Shown: positions 7,803 through 16,714 of the stretch, piece by piece
How positions within the stretch are numbered: position 1 is the first letter of the stretch
How the letters are laid out: each line of letters opens with the position of its first letter
Source of the DNA: Neobacillus cucumis
GTDB taxonomy: Bacteria; Bacillota; Bacilli; Bacillales; Cytobacillaceae
Direction: 5' to 3'
Assembly (NCBI RefSeq): GCF_016908975.1
Contig: NZ_JAFBEX010000005.1
Location: 186,001-250,000 of the forward strand
Length of the DNA stretch: 64,000 nucleotides
Program-made: the position numbers and the translations under genes
Notes under the pieces: model-generated
Seen by the model: only the letters and a program-made list of their open reading frames with translations
Database searches by the model: none
What the model was told of the DNA's origin: nothing

Positions 7803-8906
7803 ATGTTAAATATTAAAGCGCCTGAAAAATATATTAATGAAGAAAATAGCATTTTACTAGCGGGAAAGTATATCTCAAATATAACTGATAAAGCAATTGT
7901 AATAGGAGGAAAGAAGGCCTTAGAAAAAGCAGGTCCAATATTATTTTCAAGTTTAGATGAAGCAGGAATTTCCTATCAAACAGAATTATTTTCTGGCTAT
8001 TGCACCAAACAAGCGATTGAAAAATTTACAGAACTTACGAAGCAGACAAATGCAGGTGTAGTGATTGGCGTAGGAGGCGGCAAAGTATTAGATACAGTTA
8101 AGGCAGTTGCAGAAAGGGCTGAGCTCCCCGTTGTGACCATTCCCACCATCGCAGCCACATGCGCAGCTTGGTCCGCTTTATCTGTTGTCTATAATGAACA
8201 TGGAGCTGTAACCGAATTTATAACATTAGATAAATCTCCGAATTTGATTTTAGTAGATCCAAAAATCATTGTGGAAGCACCAGTGAGATATTTGCAAGCT
8301 GGTATTGCAGATACCATTGTAAAATGGTATGAATTTGTCCCATATCACAAAAATGATAGATATGAATTCTCTTTACAGATTTCTTTAAACACAGCTAAAC
8401 AAGCTTTAACTATACTTAATGAAAATTCTCTTCAAGCCATAAATGACAATAACGAAAGACGTGTGACGAGGCCTTTAAAAGAAGTGATAAATGCGATCAT
8501 CGCTTTGGCGGGGTTAGTTGGCAGCGTAGTAGGAGAAAAACATAAAATGGCAATCGCCCACTCCATTCATAATAGTATGACTTACCTATCAGAAACTCAT
8601 GGTAGTCTACATGGAGAGAAAGTGATATTTGGATTAATTGCTCAATTTATTCTAGAGGGAAAATCTAAGTCAGAAATAAACCAACTAGTTTCTCAGCTAA
8701 ATGAATATAATCTGCCTGTTTCATTAAAACAGTTAGGAATCGAAAACAATCTAGGAAAAAAAATAAACGAAATTGCGAGCGGTATAAAAATAAATCCTGA
8801 AGATGTAGCTAATTTATCCTTTGATGTGACCATTCCACTAATTGAAGATGCAATAAAGTCAGCCAATGAGATTGGGGAAAAGAGTTTGAAGGTAACCAAT
8901 ATATAA
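7803..8906 (+). CDS. Iron-containing alcohol dehydrogenase family, HcxA (YbdH)-like 2-oxoacid reductase
   Basis: This 367-residue protein is of the glycerol dehydrogenase type III ADH family. The dinucleotide motif GVGGGKVLDT is near residue 90, followed by the TIPTIAATCAAWSALSV segment. Metal ligands are plausible at the aspartate in GIADTIVKWYEF and the histidines in IAHSIHNSM and HGSLHGEKV. The segment pattern fits E. coli YbdH/HcxA, a 2-oxo/2-hydroxyacid reductase, better than true glycerol dehydrogenase. E. coli ybdH lies beside ybdL, a methionine aminotransferase, which parallels the aminotransferase upstream here. GGAGGAG precedes ATG 7803. Confidence 0.78.
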   Translation: MLNIKAPEKYINEENSILLAGKYISNITDKAIVIGGKKALEKAGPILFSSLDEAGISYQTELFSGYCTKQAIEKFTELTKQTNAGVVIGVGGGKVLDTVKAVAERAELPVVTIPTIAATCAAWSALSVVYNEHGAVTEFITLDKSPNLILVDPKIIVEAPVRYLQAGIADTIVKWYEFVPYHKNDRYEFSLQISLNTAKQALTILNENSLQAINDNNERRVTRPLKEVINAIIALAGLVGSVVGEKHKMAIAHSIHNSMTYLSETHGSLHGEKVIFGLIAQFILEGKSKSEINQLVSQLNEYNLPVSLKQLGIENNLGKKINEIASGIKINPEDVANLSFDVTIPLIEDAIKSANEIGEKSLKVTNI

Positions 8907-8923
8907 GAAAGGGGGAGAAGAGA

Positions 8924-9445
8924 ATGAATAATCATCTTACTAGTCAAATTAGCGTAGAGGAATTAGTAGAAGAAGAAAAAGAAAAGGTACAGACACTATT
9001 GATTGATAGCTATCAGCAGTACGAACATTCCTTTTCAGATCCCGAATTTTGGAGAGGGTATCTAGATGATATTAAGTCATCTCTTGAAAATCCTTATGTG
9101 GATCGAATTTTAGTTGCAAAGCTAGGTCAAGAAATAGTAGGTACCGTGCAGCTCTTCAAGACAGCTGAAAAAGCATATAAGCAAATGGAAGTTCCTATTT
9201 ATGCTCCGTTTATCCGATTATTGGCGGTTCATCCAAAAGCAAGAGGACGTGGGATTGCAATAGAACTGTTAAAGGCATGCCTAGCCTATGCAAAGGAAAT
9301 AGAGGCTAAGTCTATTTATTTATTTACTGGTAATGAAATGGCCAAAGCGATTCGTTTATATGAATGGTTTGGATTTAAGCGGGATTTAACAATAGATTTT
9401 GTGAACGATAATAATTCTCCTAAATGCTATCGTTTTGATTTATAG
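8924..9445 (+). CDS. GNAT N-acetyltransferase, paralogue of the gene at 58686
   Basis: This 173-residue GNAT protein has the acetyl-CoA loop in LLAVHPKARGRGIA and the C-terminal LYEWFGFKRD. It is the last gene of the ssu-like operon, 17 bp after the reductase, with AAGGGGGAG before the ATG. It is roughly half identical along its length to the GNAT at 58686, which sits in the cystine-type operon next to an M20 deacylase. In B. subtilis, GNATs SnaA and SnaB acetylate S-modified cysteines in comparable operons. I infer that this one acetylates the amino group of an imported thioether or sulfonate amino acid. Confidence 0.8.
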   Translation: MNNHLTSQISVEELVEEEKEKVQTLLIDSYQQYEHSFSDPEFWRGYLDDIKSSLENPYVDRILVAKLGQEIVGTVQLFKTAEKAYKQMEVPIYAPFIRLLAVHPKARGRGIAIELLKACLAYAKEIEAKSIYLFTGNEMAKAIRLYEWFGFKRDLTIDFVNDNNSPKCYRFDL

Positions 9446-9452
9446 ATTTAGG

Positions 9453-9487
9453 AAATCCCTTTAAGTAGACTTAAGGGGATTTTTTTT
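9453..9487 (+). terminator. Terminator of the ssu-like operon
   Basis: AAATCCCTTTAAG and CTTAAGGGGATTT pair around a short loop and are followed by a run of T. It ends the operon that began at 3715. The remaining gap up to 9728 is AT-rich and holds the promoter region of thrC, with no gene seen. Confidence 0.85.
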
Positions 9488-9728
9488 GATTAAAAAGGAA
9501 TTAATAAAAATGTAACGATTATTCTTGATGATAAAAATGAATATTCTAAAAACATTATGTAGACTTGTTGTTCATTTTTATATTAAAATGTAATTTATAA
9601 TTATTAATTCACATTATTCGATGATAATATTCGGAAAATTACAAACTGATAAAAAGTAATTTTAATATGTTGAATAACTCTAATTAATGTTTTGTTAGTC
9701 ATACAATAAATTTTTTGTTGGAGGAAAG

Positions 9729-11135
9729 ATGATGAACTTTGTTAGTACACGTGGAAACGTAAATCAAATTGGATTTATTGATACCGTATTAATGGGATTG
9801 GCGAATGATGGAGGGTTATTAGTTCCCGAGAAAATTCCACAAATACCAGCAGAAAAATTAGAAGCCATGTCAAAATTATCTTATCAGGAATTAGCTTACG
9901 AAATTTTTTCTTATTATGTGGAAGATGAAATTCCAGCAAATGAGCTAAAGGAATTAATTGAAAAAAGCTATTCAACTTTCCGCCACCCTGAGGTAACACC
10001 AGTTCAAAAAGTAAAGGAGAACTTGTATGTCCTAGAACTATTCCATGGTCCAACCTTTGCTTTTAAAGATATTGCTCTCCAGTTCTTAGGAAATCTATAT
10101 TCATATGTATCAAAGAAGACTGGTGAAACTATTCATATTCTCGGAGCTACTTCAGGGGATACGGGTGCGTCAGCCATTGAAGGTGTAAGAGGGAAAGAAG
10201 GCATTCGCATTTGTATTTTGCACCCACATGGTAAAGTGAGTAAGGTACAAGAATTACAAATGACGACGGTTGATGATAAGAGTGTTTTGAATTTAGCCAT
10301 CGAAGGAACGTTTGATGATGGTCAAAGCATTATCAAGGAAATATTTGCTGATGTAGATCTTAAAAACAAATATCATCTTCGTGCGATTAATTCCATTAAC
10401 TTTGTTCGCATTTTGGCCCAAACTGTTTATTATTTCTATGCTTATTTCCAAGTGAAAAAAGAGAAAAATGTTGAGAGTGTAAACTTTAGCGTACCGACTG
10501 GAAACTTTGGGGATATCTTTGCGGGGTATCTTGCAAAGAAAATGGGGCTTCCTGTTGGAAAACTAATCGTAGCAACGAATGAAAATAATATTTTAGAAGG
10601 ATTTATCCAAGATGGGGTTTACAAGCCTGGTGAATTCCAAAGCACCTACAGTCCATCGATGGATATCCAAGTGGCCAGCAATTTCGAACGTTATTTGTAC
10701 TATTTAGTTGGAGAAAATCCAAATGCGGTATCGGAATTAATGGAGAACTTCAAGACAGAAGGAAAGATCGTAGTGAATGAGGAGCTGCTCCATCAGGTGA
10801 AAGAAGATTTTGCTGCACACGGAGTAGAAGGCCAAGAATGCTTGGATACCATTAGTAAGTATTATTCTGAAACGGACTATTTATTAGATCCACACACTGC
10901 TTGTGGGGTGGCAGCCTATGAAAGATGTAATGAACCTAATGAGGTTTGCGTAACACTTTCAACAGCCCATCCGGCAAAATTTAATGAATCAATCGAACTT
11001 TGCAATATTGAGCAAACATACCCTGAGGAAATCAATCAATTATTTGATAAACCACAGCATCTAGAAGTAATTGATGCGAATAAAGAAGATGTAGTTCGTA
11101 ATTTAGTAAAGCTATTTAGTTACACAACAAAATAA
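9729..11135 (+). CDS. thrC: Threonine synthase, long form
   Basis: It converts O-phosphohomoserine to threonine and phosphate with PLP. At 468 residues it is the long E. coli/yeast-type enzyme, not the roughly 350-residue form of the B. subtilis hom-thrC-thrB operon. FVSTRGN opens the protein. The PLP lysine is in HGPTFAFKDIALQFLGNL (K113), and the phosphate loop VPTGNFGDIFAGYLAKKMG is clear. It is monocistronic, with its own terminator. TTGGAGGAAAG precedes ATG 9729; the next ATG (9732) is also possible. It probably adds to a standard thrC elsewhere. Confidence 0.93.
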   Translation: MMNFVSTRGNVNQIGFIDTVLMGLANDGGLLVPEKIPQIPAEKLEAMSKLSYQELAYEIFSYYVEDEIPANELKELIEKSYSTFRHPEVTPVQKVKENLYVLELFHGPTFAFKDIALQFLGNLYSYVSKKTGETIHILGATSGDTGASAIEGVRGKEGIRICILHPHGKVSKVQELQMTTVDDKSVLNLAIEGTFDDGQSIIKEIFADVDLKNKYHLRAINSINFVRILAQTVYYFYAYFQVKKEKNVESVNFSVPTGNFGDIFAGYLAKKMGLPVGKLIVATNENNILEGFIQDGVYKPGEFQSTYSPSMDIQVASNFERYLYYLVGENPNAVSELMENFKTEGKIVVNEELLHQVKEDFAAHGVEGQECLDTISKYYSETDYLLDPHTACGVAAYERCNEPNEVCVTLSTAHPAKFNESIELCNIEQTYPEEINQLFDKPQHLEVIDANKEDVVRNLVKLFSYTTK

Positions 11136-11144
11136 AACCAAAAC

Positions 11145-11173
11145 AAAAGGAGTAATGAGATTACTCCTTTTTG
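11145..11173 (+). terminator. Terminator after thrC
   Basis: A 12-bp perfect stem AAAAGGAGTAAT/ATTACTCCTTTT with a GAG loop is followed by T residues. Confidence 0.9.
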
Positions 11174-11274
11174 TGTTCTATATAGTTGGTGTTATTCATT
11201 TTATTCTATCCTGTAAGAAGATGTTTGAACTTGAGAAATAATCTATTGATTTAATAGGTGTAGATTTTTGTGCC

Positions 11275-11340
11275 TTGACCATAAATACAATACATGTTAC
11301 TATATGGTCACATATTACATGTGACAAAAAAGTAACATGT
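11275..11340 (+). promoter_or_regulatory. Promoter and palindromic operator of the ArsR-SRPBCC gene
   Basis: A -35 TTGACC (11275-11280) and a -10 TACTAT (11298-11303) are 17 bp apart. Two nested inverted repeats overlap the -10 and start region: ACATGTTACT (11292) with AGTAACATGT (11331-11340), and GTCACAT (11307-11313) with ATGTGAC (11319-11325). This placement fits autorepression by the ArsR-type regulator encoded immediately downstream. Confidence 0.65.
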
Positions 11341-11370
11341 TTATCTAATTTATTTGAAAGGATCGTTGGA

Positions 11371-12165
11371 ATGGAAGACGAACTTTCCACACTTTTTAAA
11401 GCATTAGGACATCCAATTCGCAGAAGAATTCTTGATATTCTGAAAGGATCACCTAAAACAACGGGTGAACTTAACGAATATTTTCCTGAAGTCACAAGGT
11501 ATGCGATTATGAAGCACTTGTCATTACTCGAGGAAGGGAACTTAATCGTAGTCAGACGTGAAGGTAAATATCGACTCAATTTTCTTAATGCTGTTCCACT
11601 TCAGAAGATGCATAACCGGTGGATAGGAAAATACATGGAATCTACTGCCAATTCACTGCTTAATTTGCAATCAATTGTTGAAAAAAAAGGAGAAGATAAA
11701 ACGATGAATGTAACAGGACATGAACAAGGTCGCGTTTTTAAAATTGAACAAGAGGTATTGATTAACGCTTCGCGTGAACAAGTTTTCCAAGCCTTAACAG
11801 AACGTGCTGGCGATTGGTGGGAGTTCCGCTTAGCACCAAAAGGGGTTTCTTCTCAATTTACATTTAGTGCCGTTCCAGGAGGAAAATTCATTGAAAAATG
11901 GGGAGAAAATCAGGGGGCAGTATGGGGTAATGTTTACTATGTGAACGCGCCGGAAGAAATTCGTCTGCATGGTCATCTAGGAATGCAGGGTGCCGTGAAC
12001 AGTTCTTATACTTATCGTCTCGTTGAGAAAGAAGGGGCTACACTTTTGCAACTTTCCCATCATGCATCTGGCATCATCCGTGAAAACTGGGAACAGGAAC
12101 ATTCTGAAGGATGGAAATATCTACTAGGAAGTTTATTGAAGAATTATGTAGAACAAAGTCAATAA
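11371..12165 (+). CDS. ArsR-type regulator fused to an SRPBCC (AHSA1-like) domain
   Basis: The 264-residue protein has two domains. Residues about 1-95 form an ArsR winged helix (TLFKALGHPIRRRILDILKG, then RYAIMKHLSLLEEGNLIVVR). Residues about 120-264 form an SRPBCC/AHSA1 ligand-binding fold with WWEFRLAP, GGKFIEKW and GWKYLLGSLL. No cysteine metal site is evident, so the signal is more likely a hydrophobic small molecule than a metal. An open frame extends to 11275, but ATG 11371 follows GAAAGG and the upstream codons cover promoter sequence. It precedes another SRPBCC gene and a DUF3237 gene, which it probably controls. Confidence 0.78.
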   Translation: MEDELSTLFKALGHPIRRRILDILKGSPKTTGELNEYFPEVTRYAIMKHLSLLEEGNLIVVRREGKYRLNFLNAVPLQKMHNRWIGKYMESTANSLLNLQSIVEKKGEDKTMNVTGHEQGRVFKIEQEVLINASREQVFQALTERAGDWWEFRLAPKGVSSQFTFSAVPGGKFIEKWGENQGAVWGNVYYVNAPEEIRLHGHLGMQGAVNSSYTYRLVEKEGATLLQLSHHASGIIRENWEQEHSEGWKYLLGSLLKNYVEQSQ

Positions 12166-12201
12166 ACAAAACTTTAAATGTATCAGGAAGTGAATTTAGA
12201 A

Positions 12202-12642
12202 ATGGTAGATGTATTAACTGATATTATTATCCACTCCCATTTAAAACAAGTTGCGGAGTTTGCAACCAATCCGGACAATGCTCCAAAATGGTATGTAAAT
12301 ATCAAGTCAGTAGAATGGAAATCACCCAAGCCATTAAAAATTGGATCGCAAATTGCCTTTAAAGCCCATTTTTTAAGAAAAGAGCTTGCCTATGTTTATG
12401 AAATTGTCGAATTTGTTCCGGGTCAAAAACTGGTCATGAGAACGGCTAATGGTCCTTTTCCAATGGAAACAACTTACACTTGGGAACCAATTAATAACAA
12501 TGAAACGAGAATGACTTTGCGAAATAGAGGAAATCCAACTGGATTTTCAAAAATGTTTACACCATTTATGGGTATGATGATGAAAAAAGCAAATAGGAAA
12601 GACTTGGAAAAAATAAAATATATTCTTGAAAAAGGTATATAG
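12202..12642 (+). CDS. SRPBCC family protein
   Basis: This 146-residue single-domain START/SRPBCC protein has [17 protein letters not shown] near the N-terminus, [20 protein letters not shown] in the middle and a C-terminal amphipathic helix. The family binds hydrophobic ligands; the enzymatic role, if any, is unknown. ATG 12202 is chosen because AGGAAG ends 11 bases upstream; an earlier ATG (12178) lies before that site. It is 36 bp after the ArsR-SRPBCC gene and probably co-transcribed with it. Confidence 0.75.
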   Translation: MVDVLTDIIIHSHLKQVAEFATNPDNAPKWYVNIKSVEWKSPKPLKIGSQIAFKAHFLRKELAYVYEIVEFVPGQKLVMRTANGPFPMETTYTWEPINNNETRMTLRNRGNPTGFSKMFTPFMGMMMKKANRKDLEKIKYILEKGI

Positions 12643-12663
12643 GGGGAAAGGAAGGTACCACTT

Positions 12664-13146
12664 TTGACCACTAATGTCCCAAATGAAAAACATGCAGGCT
12701 TAGAAGAAGTATTCAAAATTTTTATTGAGGTGGATAAACCCATCGTAGTAGGCCAAGATGATGTTGTAGGAAGAAGGCAGTTAATTCCCATTTTATCGGG
12801 GGAGGTAATAGGAAAGGGGATTAAAGGAGTAGTACTGCCTGGCGGTATTGATAGCCAAATTATTCGTCCTGATGGAAAATGTGAGCTTTCGGCAAGATAT
12901 GCGATTCAATTAGAGGACGGTGCTTCTATTTATATTGAAAATAACGGCATTCGCACGGTTCCATCAGAATATGTGGAAGAAGTAAAAGCAGGAGAATTTG
13001 TTGACCCTAATTTATACTATTTTCGGACAGTCCCACACTTTGAAGTATATGATGAAAGATATAGATGGATGATGAACCACCTTTTTATCTGTTCTGCGAC
13101 TAGATTGCCAGACAAAGTTGAATTAAAGTTCTATAAAGTCTTATAA
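12664..13146 (+). CDS. DUF3237 (UPF0311) family protein
   Basis: This 160-residue protein matches the DUF3237 pattern: GRRQLIPILSGEVIGKGIKG, VVLPGGIDSQIIRPDG, ARYAIQLEDGASIYIENNGI and a YFRTVPHFEVYDERYRWM block. Its biochemical function is unknown; it is predicted to be a cytosolic beta-barrel. Translation starts at TTG 12664 after GGGGGAAAGGAAGG. It closes the ArsR-SRPBCC operon. Families of this type often occur with small-molecule catabolism genes, but no substrate can be named. Confidence 0.8.
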   Translation: MTTNVPNEKHAGLEEVFKIFIEVDKPIVVGQDDVVGRRQLIPILSGEVIGKGIKGVVLPGGIDSQIIRPDGKCELSARYAIQLEDGASIYIENNGIRTVPSEYVEEVKAGEFVDPNLYYFRTVPHFEVYDERYRWMMNHLFICSATRLPDKVELKFYKVL

Positions 13147-13154
13147 GAATAAAT

Positions 13155-13179
13155 AACCGGCATTTAATGGATGCCGGTT
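13155..13179. terminator. Hairpin between convergent genes, probable bidirectional terminator
   Basis: A 9-bp perfect stem AACCGGCAT/ATGCCGGTT with a 7-base loop lies between the DUF3237 gene and the convergent histidine kinase. Flanking T-tracts are short on both strands. Confidence 0.65.
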
Positions 13180-13198
13180 TAAAGTATTCAAAATTTAA

Positions 13199-14704
13199 TT
13201 ATAATAACGGAAGAAAAACACGGAAGGTAGTGCCATTGCCGATTTGACTCTCCACTTCAATTCTGCCTCCATGTGCTTCAACAATGGAATTTGTTATGGC
13301 TAAGCCAAGTCCTGCACCTCCATAAAGCCTTGTACGAGAAGGATCGGCCCGATAAAAACGATCGAAAATATAGGGCAATTTTTCGCTGCTAATCCCAGCC
13401 CCATTGTCTTGTACGGTTAGGATTGCTTGAGTACCAGACTTTGTCATAGAGAGTTTTATGGTTCCAGTTGTCGAGTCTGTGTGTTGAACGGCATTGTTGA
13501 ACAGGTTTAGGATTACTTGCTTAATCTTATCCGATTCATAACATCCAATCAGTCCTTCCGATAGATCGAATTGAACGGTTCGAGTACCGGCTAACACATT
13601 TAATTGCGGTTCCATATCTCTAATGAGCTCTGAAAGATTTGTTTCGGCAGCCTGCAGGTCTGGAGCCCGGTCCAGCTTGGTAAGAAATAATAAATCTTCA
13701 ACCAATTTTATAATCCGCCTAGTCTCACCTTGCATACTATTCAATGCTTTAAATAGTTGTTCAGGTCGATTGGCTGCCCCTCTTAATAATACTTCTACGA
13801 ATCCACTGATGGAAGTAAGCGGGGTTCTTAGTTCATGAGAAGCATCCGCGATGAAGCGCCGCATTTGTTCTTTCGTTTCTCTTTCATGTTCAAAAGATTT
13901 TTCGATTCTCTCCAACATCGCATTAAACGCGATGGACAAACGATCAATCTCTTCTTGCCCTTGTTGAACGGGGAGACGCTCTTCTAAGTTACCAGCATCC
14001 GTATTCTTAACTGCATGAACAATCGTTGATAAAGGTACAAGTGTTTTCTTAAGCACGCGTAAATAAATCCAAAGTCCTGCAACTAAAGCCAATGCGGAAA
14101 GAATCATAAAAGTTAATAATTGCTGATAAAGTACATCTTTTAGAGGAGCCGTATTAGTTCCCAACTGGAGAATACGGGGCTCCTGAGTGGAAGTTTCTCC
14201 AGGTTTATCTTTAGTAGGCTTAAAAACAATTAGCTGCTCAATTCCCTTCGCATTTGTTGCGATTTTGTAATCCTGGTCCCTAAGATTTGATGGGTCTTTT
14301 ATCAAGTTTTGATAATCTTTTTTAGATAGTTTGGGAGCTTCAATACTGGTTTTTCCAAAGAGATCCGAATAATTACCATCAGAATCAATTTCCGCAAGTG
14401 ACATATCCTGTAAGAAAAAGAACTGGTTATCCGTTCGAGGCTTATTATCAACTTTGTCATCAGAATCAGAAACTTTTGTTTCTGAATCCATATCGAAATG
14501 AATATTGTCATGCAAAGACATCAGTCTTGCACTAAGCGTTTCTGCCTCATTTCGATAAAGAAAATCCTTCATAACAAAGTATTGAAAAAATCCAATCGCT
14601 AGTAATATAAAAGCTAAAATAAATAAAGTCCGTGTTAAAAGCTGGTATCGAAGTGAGCGTGGTAAGAAAAAGTTCTTTATTGGGTTCCTTTTCCGCTTTA
14701 TCAT
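13199..14704 (-). CDS. Sensor histidine kinase (YkoH-like)
   Basis: This 501-residue membrane kinase has TM1 at about 24-44, an extracytoplasmic domain at about 45-195, TM2 at about 196-216 and a HAMP domain at about 217-270. The phosphoacceptor H290 is in FIADASHELRTPLTSISGF, and the N, G1, F and G2 boxes are present (NLFNNAVQHT, DNGAGI, FDRFYR, GAGLGLAI). The H-box region resembles B. subtilis YkoH. It overlaps the upstream response regulator by four bases (ATGA), indicating translational coupling. The signal is unknown; the sensor loop is acidic and rich in lysine. Confidence 0.9.
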   Translation of the reverse strand: MIKRKRNPIKNFFLPRSLRYQLLTRTLFILAFILLAIGFFQYFVMKDFLYRNEAETLSARLMSLHDNIHFDMDSETKVSDSDDKVDNKPRTDNQFFFLQDMSLAEIDSDGNYSDLFGKTSIEAPKLSKKDYQNLIKDPSNLRDQDYKIATNAKGIEQLIVFKPTKDKPGETSTQEPRILQLGTNTAPLKDVLYQQLLTFMILSALALVAGLWIYLRVLKKTLVPLSTIVHAVKNTDAGNLEERLPVQQGQEEIDRLSIAFNAMLERIEKSFEHERETKEQMRRFIADASHELRTPLTSISGFVEVLLRGAANRPEQLFKALNSMQGETRRIIKLVEDLLFLTKLDRAPDLQAAETNLSELIRDMEPQLNVLAGTRTVQFDLSEGLIGCYESDKIKQVILNLFNNAVQHTDSTTGTIKLSMTKSGTQAILTVQDNGAGISSEKLPYIFDRFYRADPSRTRLYGGAGLGLAITNSIVEAHGGRIEVESQIGNGTTFRVFLPLL

Positions 14705-15378
14705 CTTAAATCCACCCGATAACCCGATCCTCTAATCGTACGAATTAACTGATGCTCCTTATCATTTAGTTTATCGCGGAGTGATCGTATGTACACTTCT
14801 ACGATGTTCTCTTCTCCTTGAAAATCATAGCCCCATACTCGATCAAGAATCATTCCTTTGCTCATGACAATTCCGTTGTTCATCACCAAGAATTTAAGTA
14901 GTTCATACTCAGTAGGTGATAGCTCTAATATTTTTCCGTTATAGACAAATTCTTTTCTTTTGTCATCTAGCTTAAATGGACCGTATGTTACTTCACTGAA
15001 AAGGTTTGGAAATTGATTGCGTAGGCGAGCATGAATTCTCGCTAATAATTCTTCAAAGCTAAATGGTTTTACGACATAATCATCAGCCCCAATGGTTAAC
15101 CCCTTTACGCGATCCTCTACTTCATCTTTGGCTGTTAGCATAATAATCGAGGTTTGGGCGCCGCTTTTTTTTATCATTCGACATACTTCAAATCCATCCA
15201 TGCCTGGCATCATGACATCAAGAATGGCGATATGCGGCTGAAACTCCTGAGCTAAATTTACTGCGGTTAACCCATCTAAAGCAGTTTTGACTTCAAAGCC
15301 TTCATTTGTCAATCCTAATTCTAAAAATTGTAAGATATGCGGTTCGTCATCGACTAATAAAATTTTAATACCTTCCAT
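14701..15378 (-). CDS. OmpR-family response regulator (YkoG-like)
   Basis: The 225-residue regulator has a receiver domain (KILLVDDEP, phosphoacceptor D54 in AILDVMMPGMDG, K in VVKPFSFEEL) and a C-terminal winged helix (about 130-225) ending VEVYIRSLRDKL and IRGSGYRVD. An open frame extends to 15420, but ATG 15378 follows AGGAGG by 11 bases and begins directly with the receiver fold. It is the partner of the overlapping kinase gene. The targets are unknown. Confidence 0.9.
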   Translation of the reverse strand: MEGIKILLVDDEPHILQFLELGLTNEGFEVKTALDGLTAVNLAQEFQPHIAILDVMMPGMDGFEVCRMIKKSGAQTSIIMLTAKDEVEDRVKGLTIGADDYVVKPFSFEELLARIHARLRNQFPNLFSEVTYGPFKLDDKRKEFVYNGKILELSPTEYELLKFLVMNNGIVMSKGMILDRVWGYDFQGEENIVEVYIRSLRDKLNDKEHQLIRTIRGSGYRVDLR

Positions 15379-15562
15379 TGTAGTTAAAACCTCCTGTTCC
15401 CTTTTCCCTTGTATAAACATTATCGACCATAAACCTGAAAATTACCTGAATAAGGTCTTAAATTGTGCTGAATCGTAGATTTATTTTCCTACACTATATA
15501 TTTTTTTAGATTTAGAAAGAAATTCAGAAAACATAGCACCTCTAAAAAAATTTTTTTCATTG

Positions 15563-15596
15563 ATAAAAAAAAGAACTGTCCAATAAGGAACAGTTT
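15563..15596 (-). terminator. Terminator of the 158-residue unknown gene
   Basis: On the minus strand, AACTGTTCC and GGACAGTT pair around TTATT, followed by a run of eight T. It lies just downstream of the stop codon at 15604. Confidence 0.8.
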
Positions 15597-15603
15597 CAAA
15601 TAC

Positions 15604-16080
15604 TTAGCTGACCAAATAATCCGATTCATTGATCCCTGAAACTAATGCATCTTTTGCTGCTTCTAACTCAAGTTTAATAAAAATAAGTTGCCCATTAAGT
15701 TTATCATTTTTACTACTTAATAATATAGCTTGATTAATTACATTAATCGAATCGTTCGTCTTATTTAATGCCAATGAAATTCGATTGTCAGAAAGAGTAA
15801 TTAGTAAATCATTATCCTGGATTTCGGGAGCTATAGGAATATTTTGAAAAACGGGGTCAGTCGGAAAATAAGTATCAAATGGTAATGACTTAATAGCAAG
15901 ATAGGTCTCTGTAAGACTATCAATGGCATCTTGATAAAATTGTTCTTTAATTGGATTTGGCGGAAATGGATACGCCTGCAGTTCTCGAAGAAATATTAAC
16001 GCACTTTCAGTATATCGAATAGCATGTACCGTATAAGCCAAAGCAAACCTAACACTTGTAACAATGGTTGAGGACATCAC
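15604..16080 (-). CDS. Hypothetical protein, 158 residues
   Basis: I do not recognise the family. The sequence looks helical, with a moderately hydrophobic N-terminus, a proline-rich stretch (about 38-45), and two further helical segments at about 100-155. No catalytic motif is visible. It is monocistronic, with its own terminator and the ribosome site AGGAGTG upstream. Composition is typical of the surroundings. Confidence 0.6.
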   Translation of the reverse strand: MMSSTIVTSVRFALAYTVHAIRYTESALIFLRELQAYPFPPNPIKEQFYQDAIDSLTETYLAIKSLPFDTYFPTDPVFQNIPIAPEIQDNDLLITLSDNRISLALNKTNDSINVINQAILLSSKNDKLNGQLIFIKLELEAAKDALVSGINESDYLVS

Positions 16081-16191
16081 ATCACTCCTAATGGCTGAAT
16101 TCTATTTAGTGTATGTATTTTAGACGAGCCTGTTAAGGACAATTAGGTAATTTAATTTTAAGTGTAGCTAAAAACTGATATTGAAAAAGAA

Positions 16192-16226
16192 AAAACTTAA
16201 GCCAGTAAGCAGGCTTAAGTTTTTAT
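16192..16226 (-). terminator. Terminator overlapping the end of the 71-residue gene
   Basis: AAAAACTTAAGCC and GGCTTAAGTTTTT form a 13-bp stem with a 7- to 8-base loop. The last codons and the stop of the minus-strand gene at 16223 lie at its edge. Confidence 0.8.
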
Positions 16227-16438
16227 TTTTTAATGGGTGGATTGTTAATATCAACGTGAAAGGGGAGTAGATTGTCATCTTCAGTTTTCCCATAGAATTG
16301 TTCCTGTATCTCTTGATTGGCCTTACCTGCCTCTGAATTAACTTCCGATGTTTCCCTGGTATCACAGTCTTTGAACTCTTTACTCATCTGTTGATTTGCA
16401 ACGATAGTTGCATCTTTGTTCCGTTCGTTTTTTTTCAA
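16223..16438 (-). CDS. Small hydrophilic hypothetical protein, 71 residues
   Basis: A small, highly charged protein (KKNERNKDATIVANQQMSK at the start, ending in INNPPIKK) with no hydrophobic segment. It starts at TTG 16438, seven bases after GAGGTGG on the minus strand, and is followed at once by a strong terminator, which supports a real gene. Polar, Q/N/E-rich small proteins of this kind are common among Bacillus spore or general stress products, but I see no specific match. Confidence 0.6.
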   Translation of the reverse strand: MKKNERNKDATIVANQQMSKEFKDCDTRETSEVNSEAGKANQEIQEQFYGKTEDDNLLPFHVDINNPPIKK

Positions 16439-16611
16439 ACTTTATCCACCTCTTCAAAAATAGTCACTATAAAATCTAATTTCTTCTTAATATAAATTTT
16501 TTTAAGAAATAAATACATATTGAAAAAATTTTTTCTTAAATAATTTAAATTTAGGGAAGGCAAGCTATAAAGGAGAAAGAATTTTTTCTTTTTTGCAATA
16601 ACAACTATTGC

Positions 16612-16646
16612 TTTAACCCTTTACATCGAATTTTACAAGTTTAAAC
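16612..16646 (+). promoter_or_regulatory. Pho-box-like repeats upstream of pstS
   Basis: TTTAAC (16612), TTTACA (16620), TTTACA (16632) and TTAAAC (16641) resemble the TTAACA-type PhoP half-sites of Bacillus. The spacing (8-12 bp) is less regular than at the other three Pho boxes in this window. The gap 16439-16714 shows no gene. Confidence 0.5.
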
Positions 16647-16714
16647 GATATTCGTTCTTGTAGAAAGTTTAGGGCAAACCAGTATCATAACCATTATTTC
16701 TGGAGGAGTCAAAA

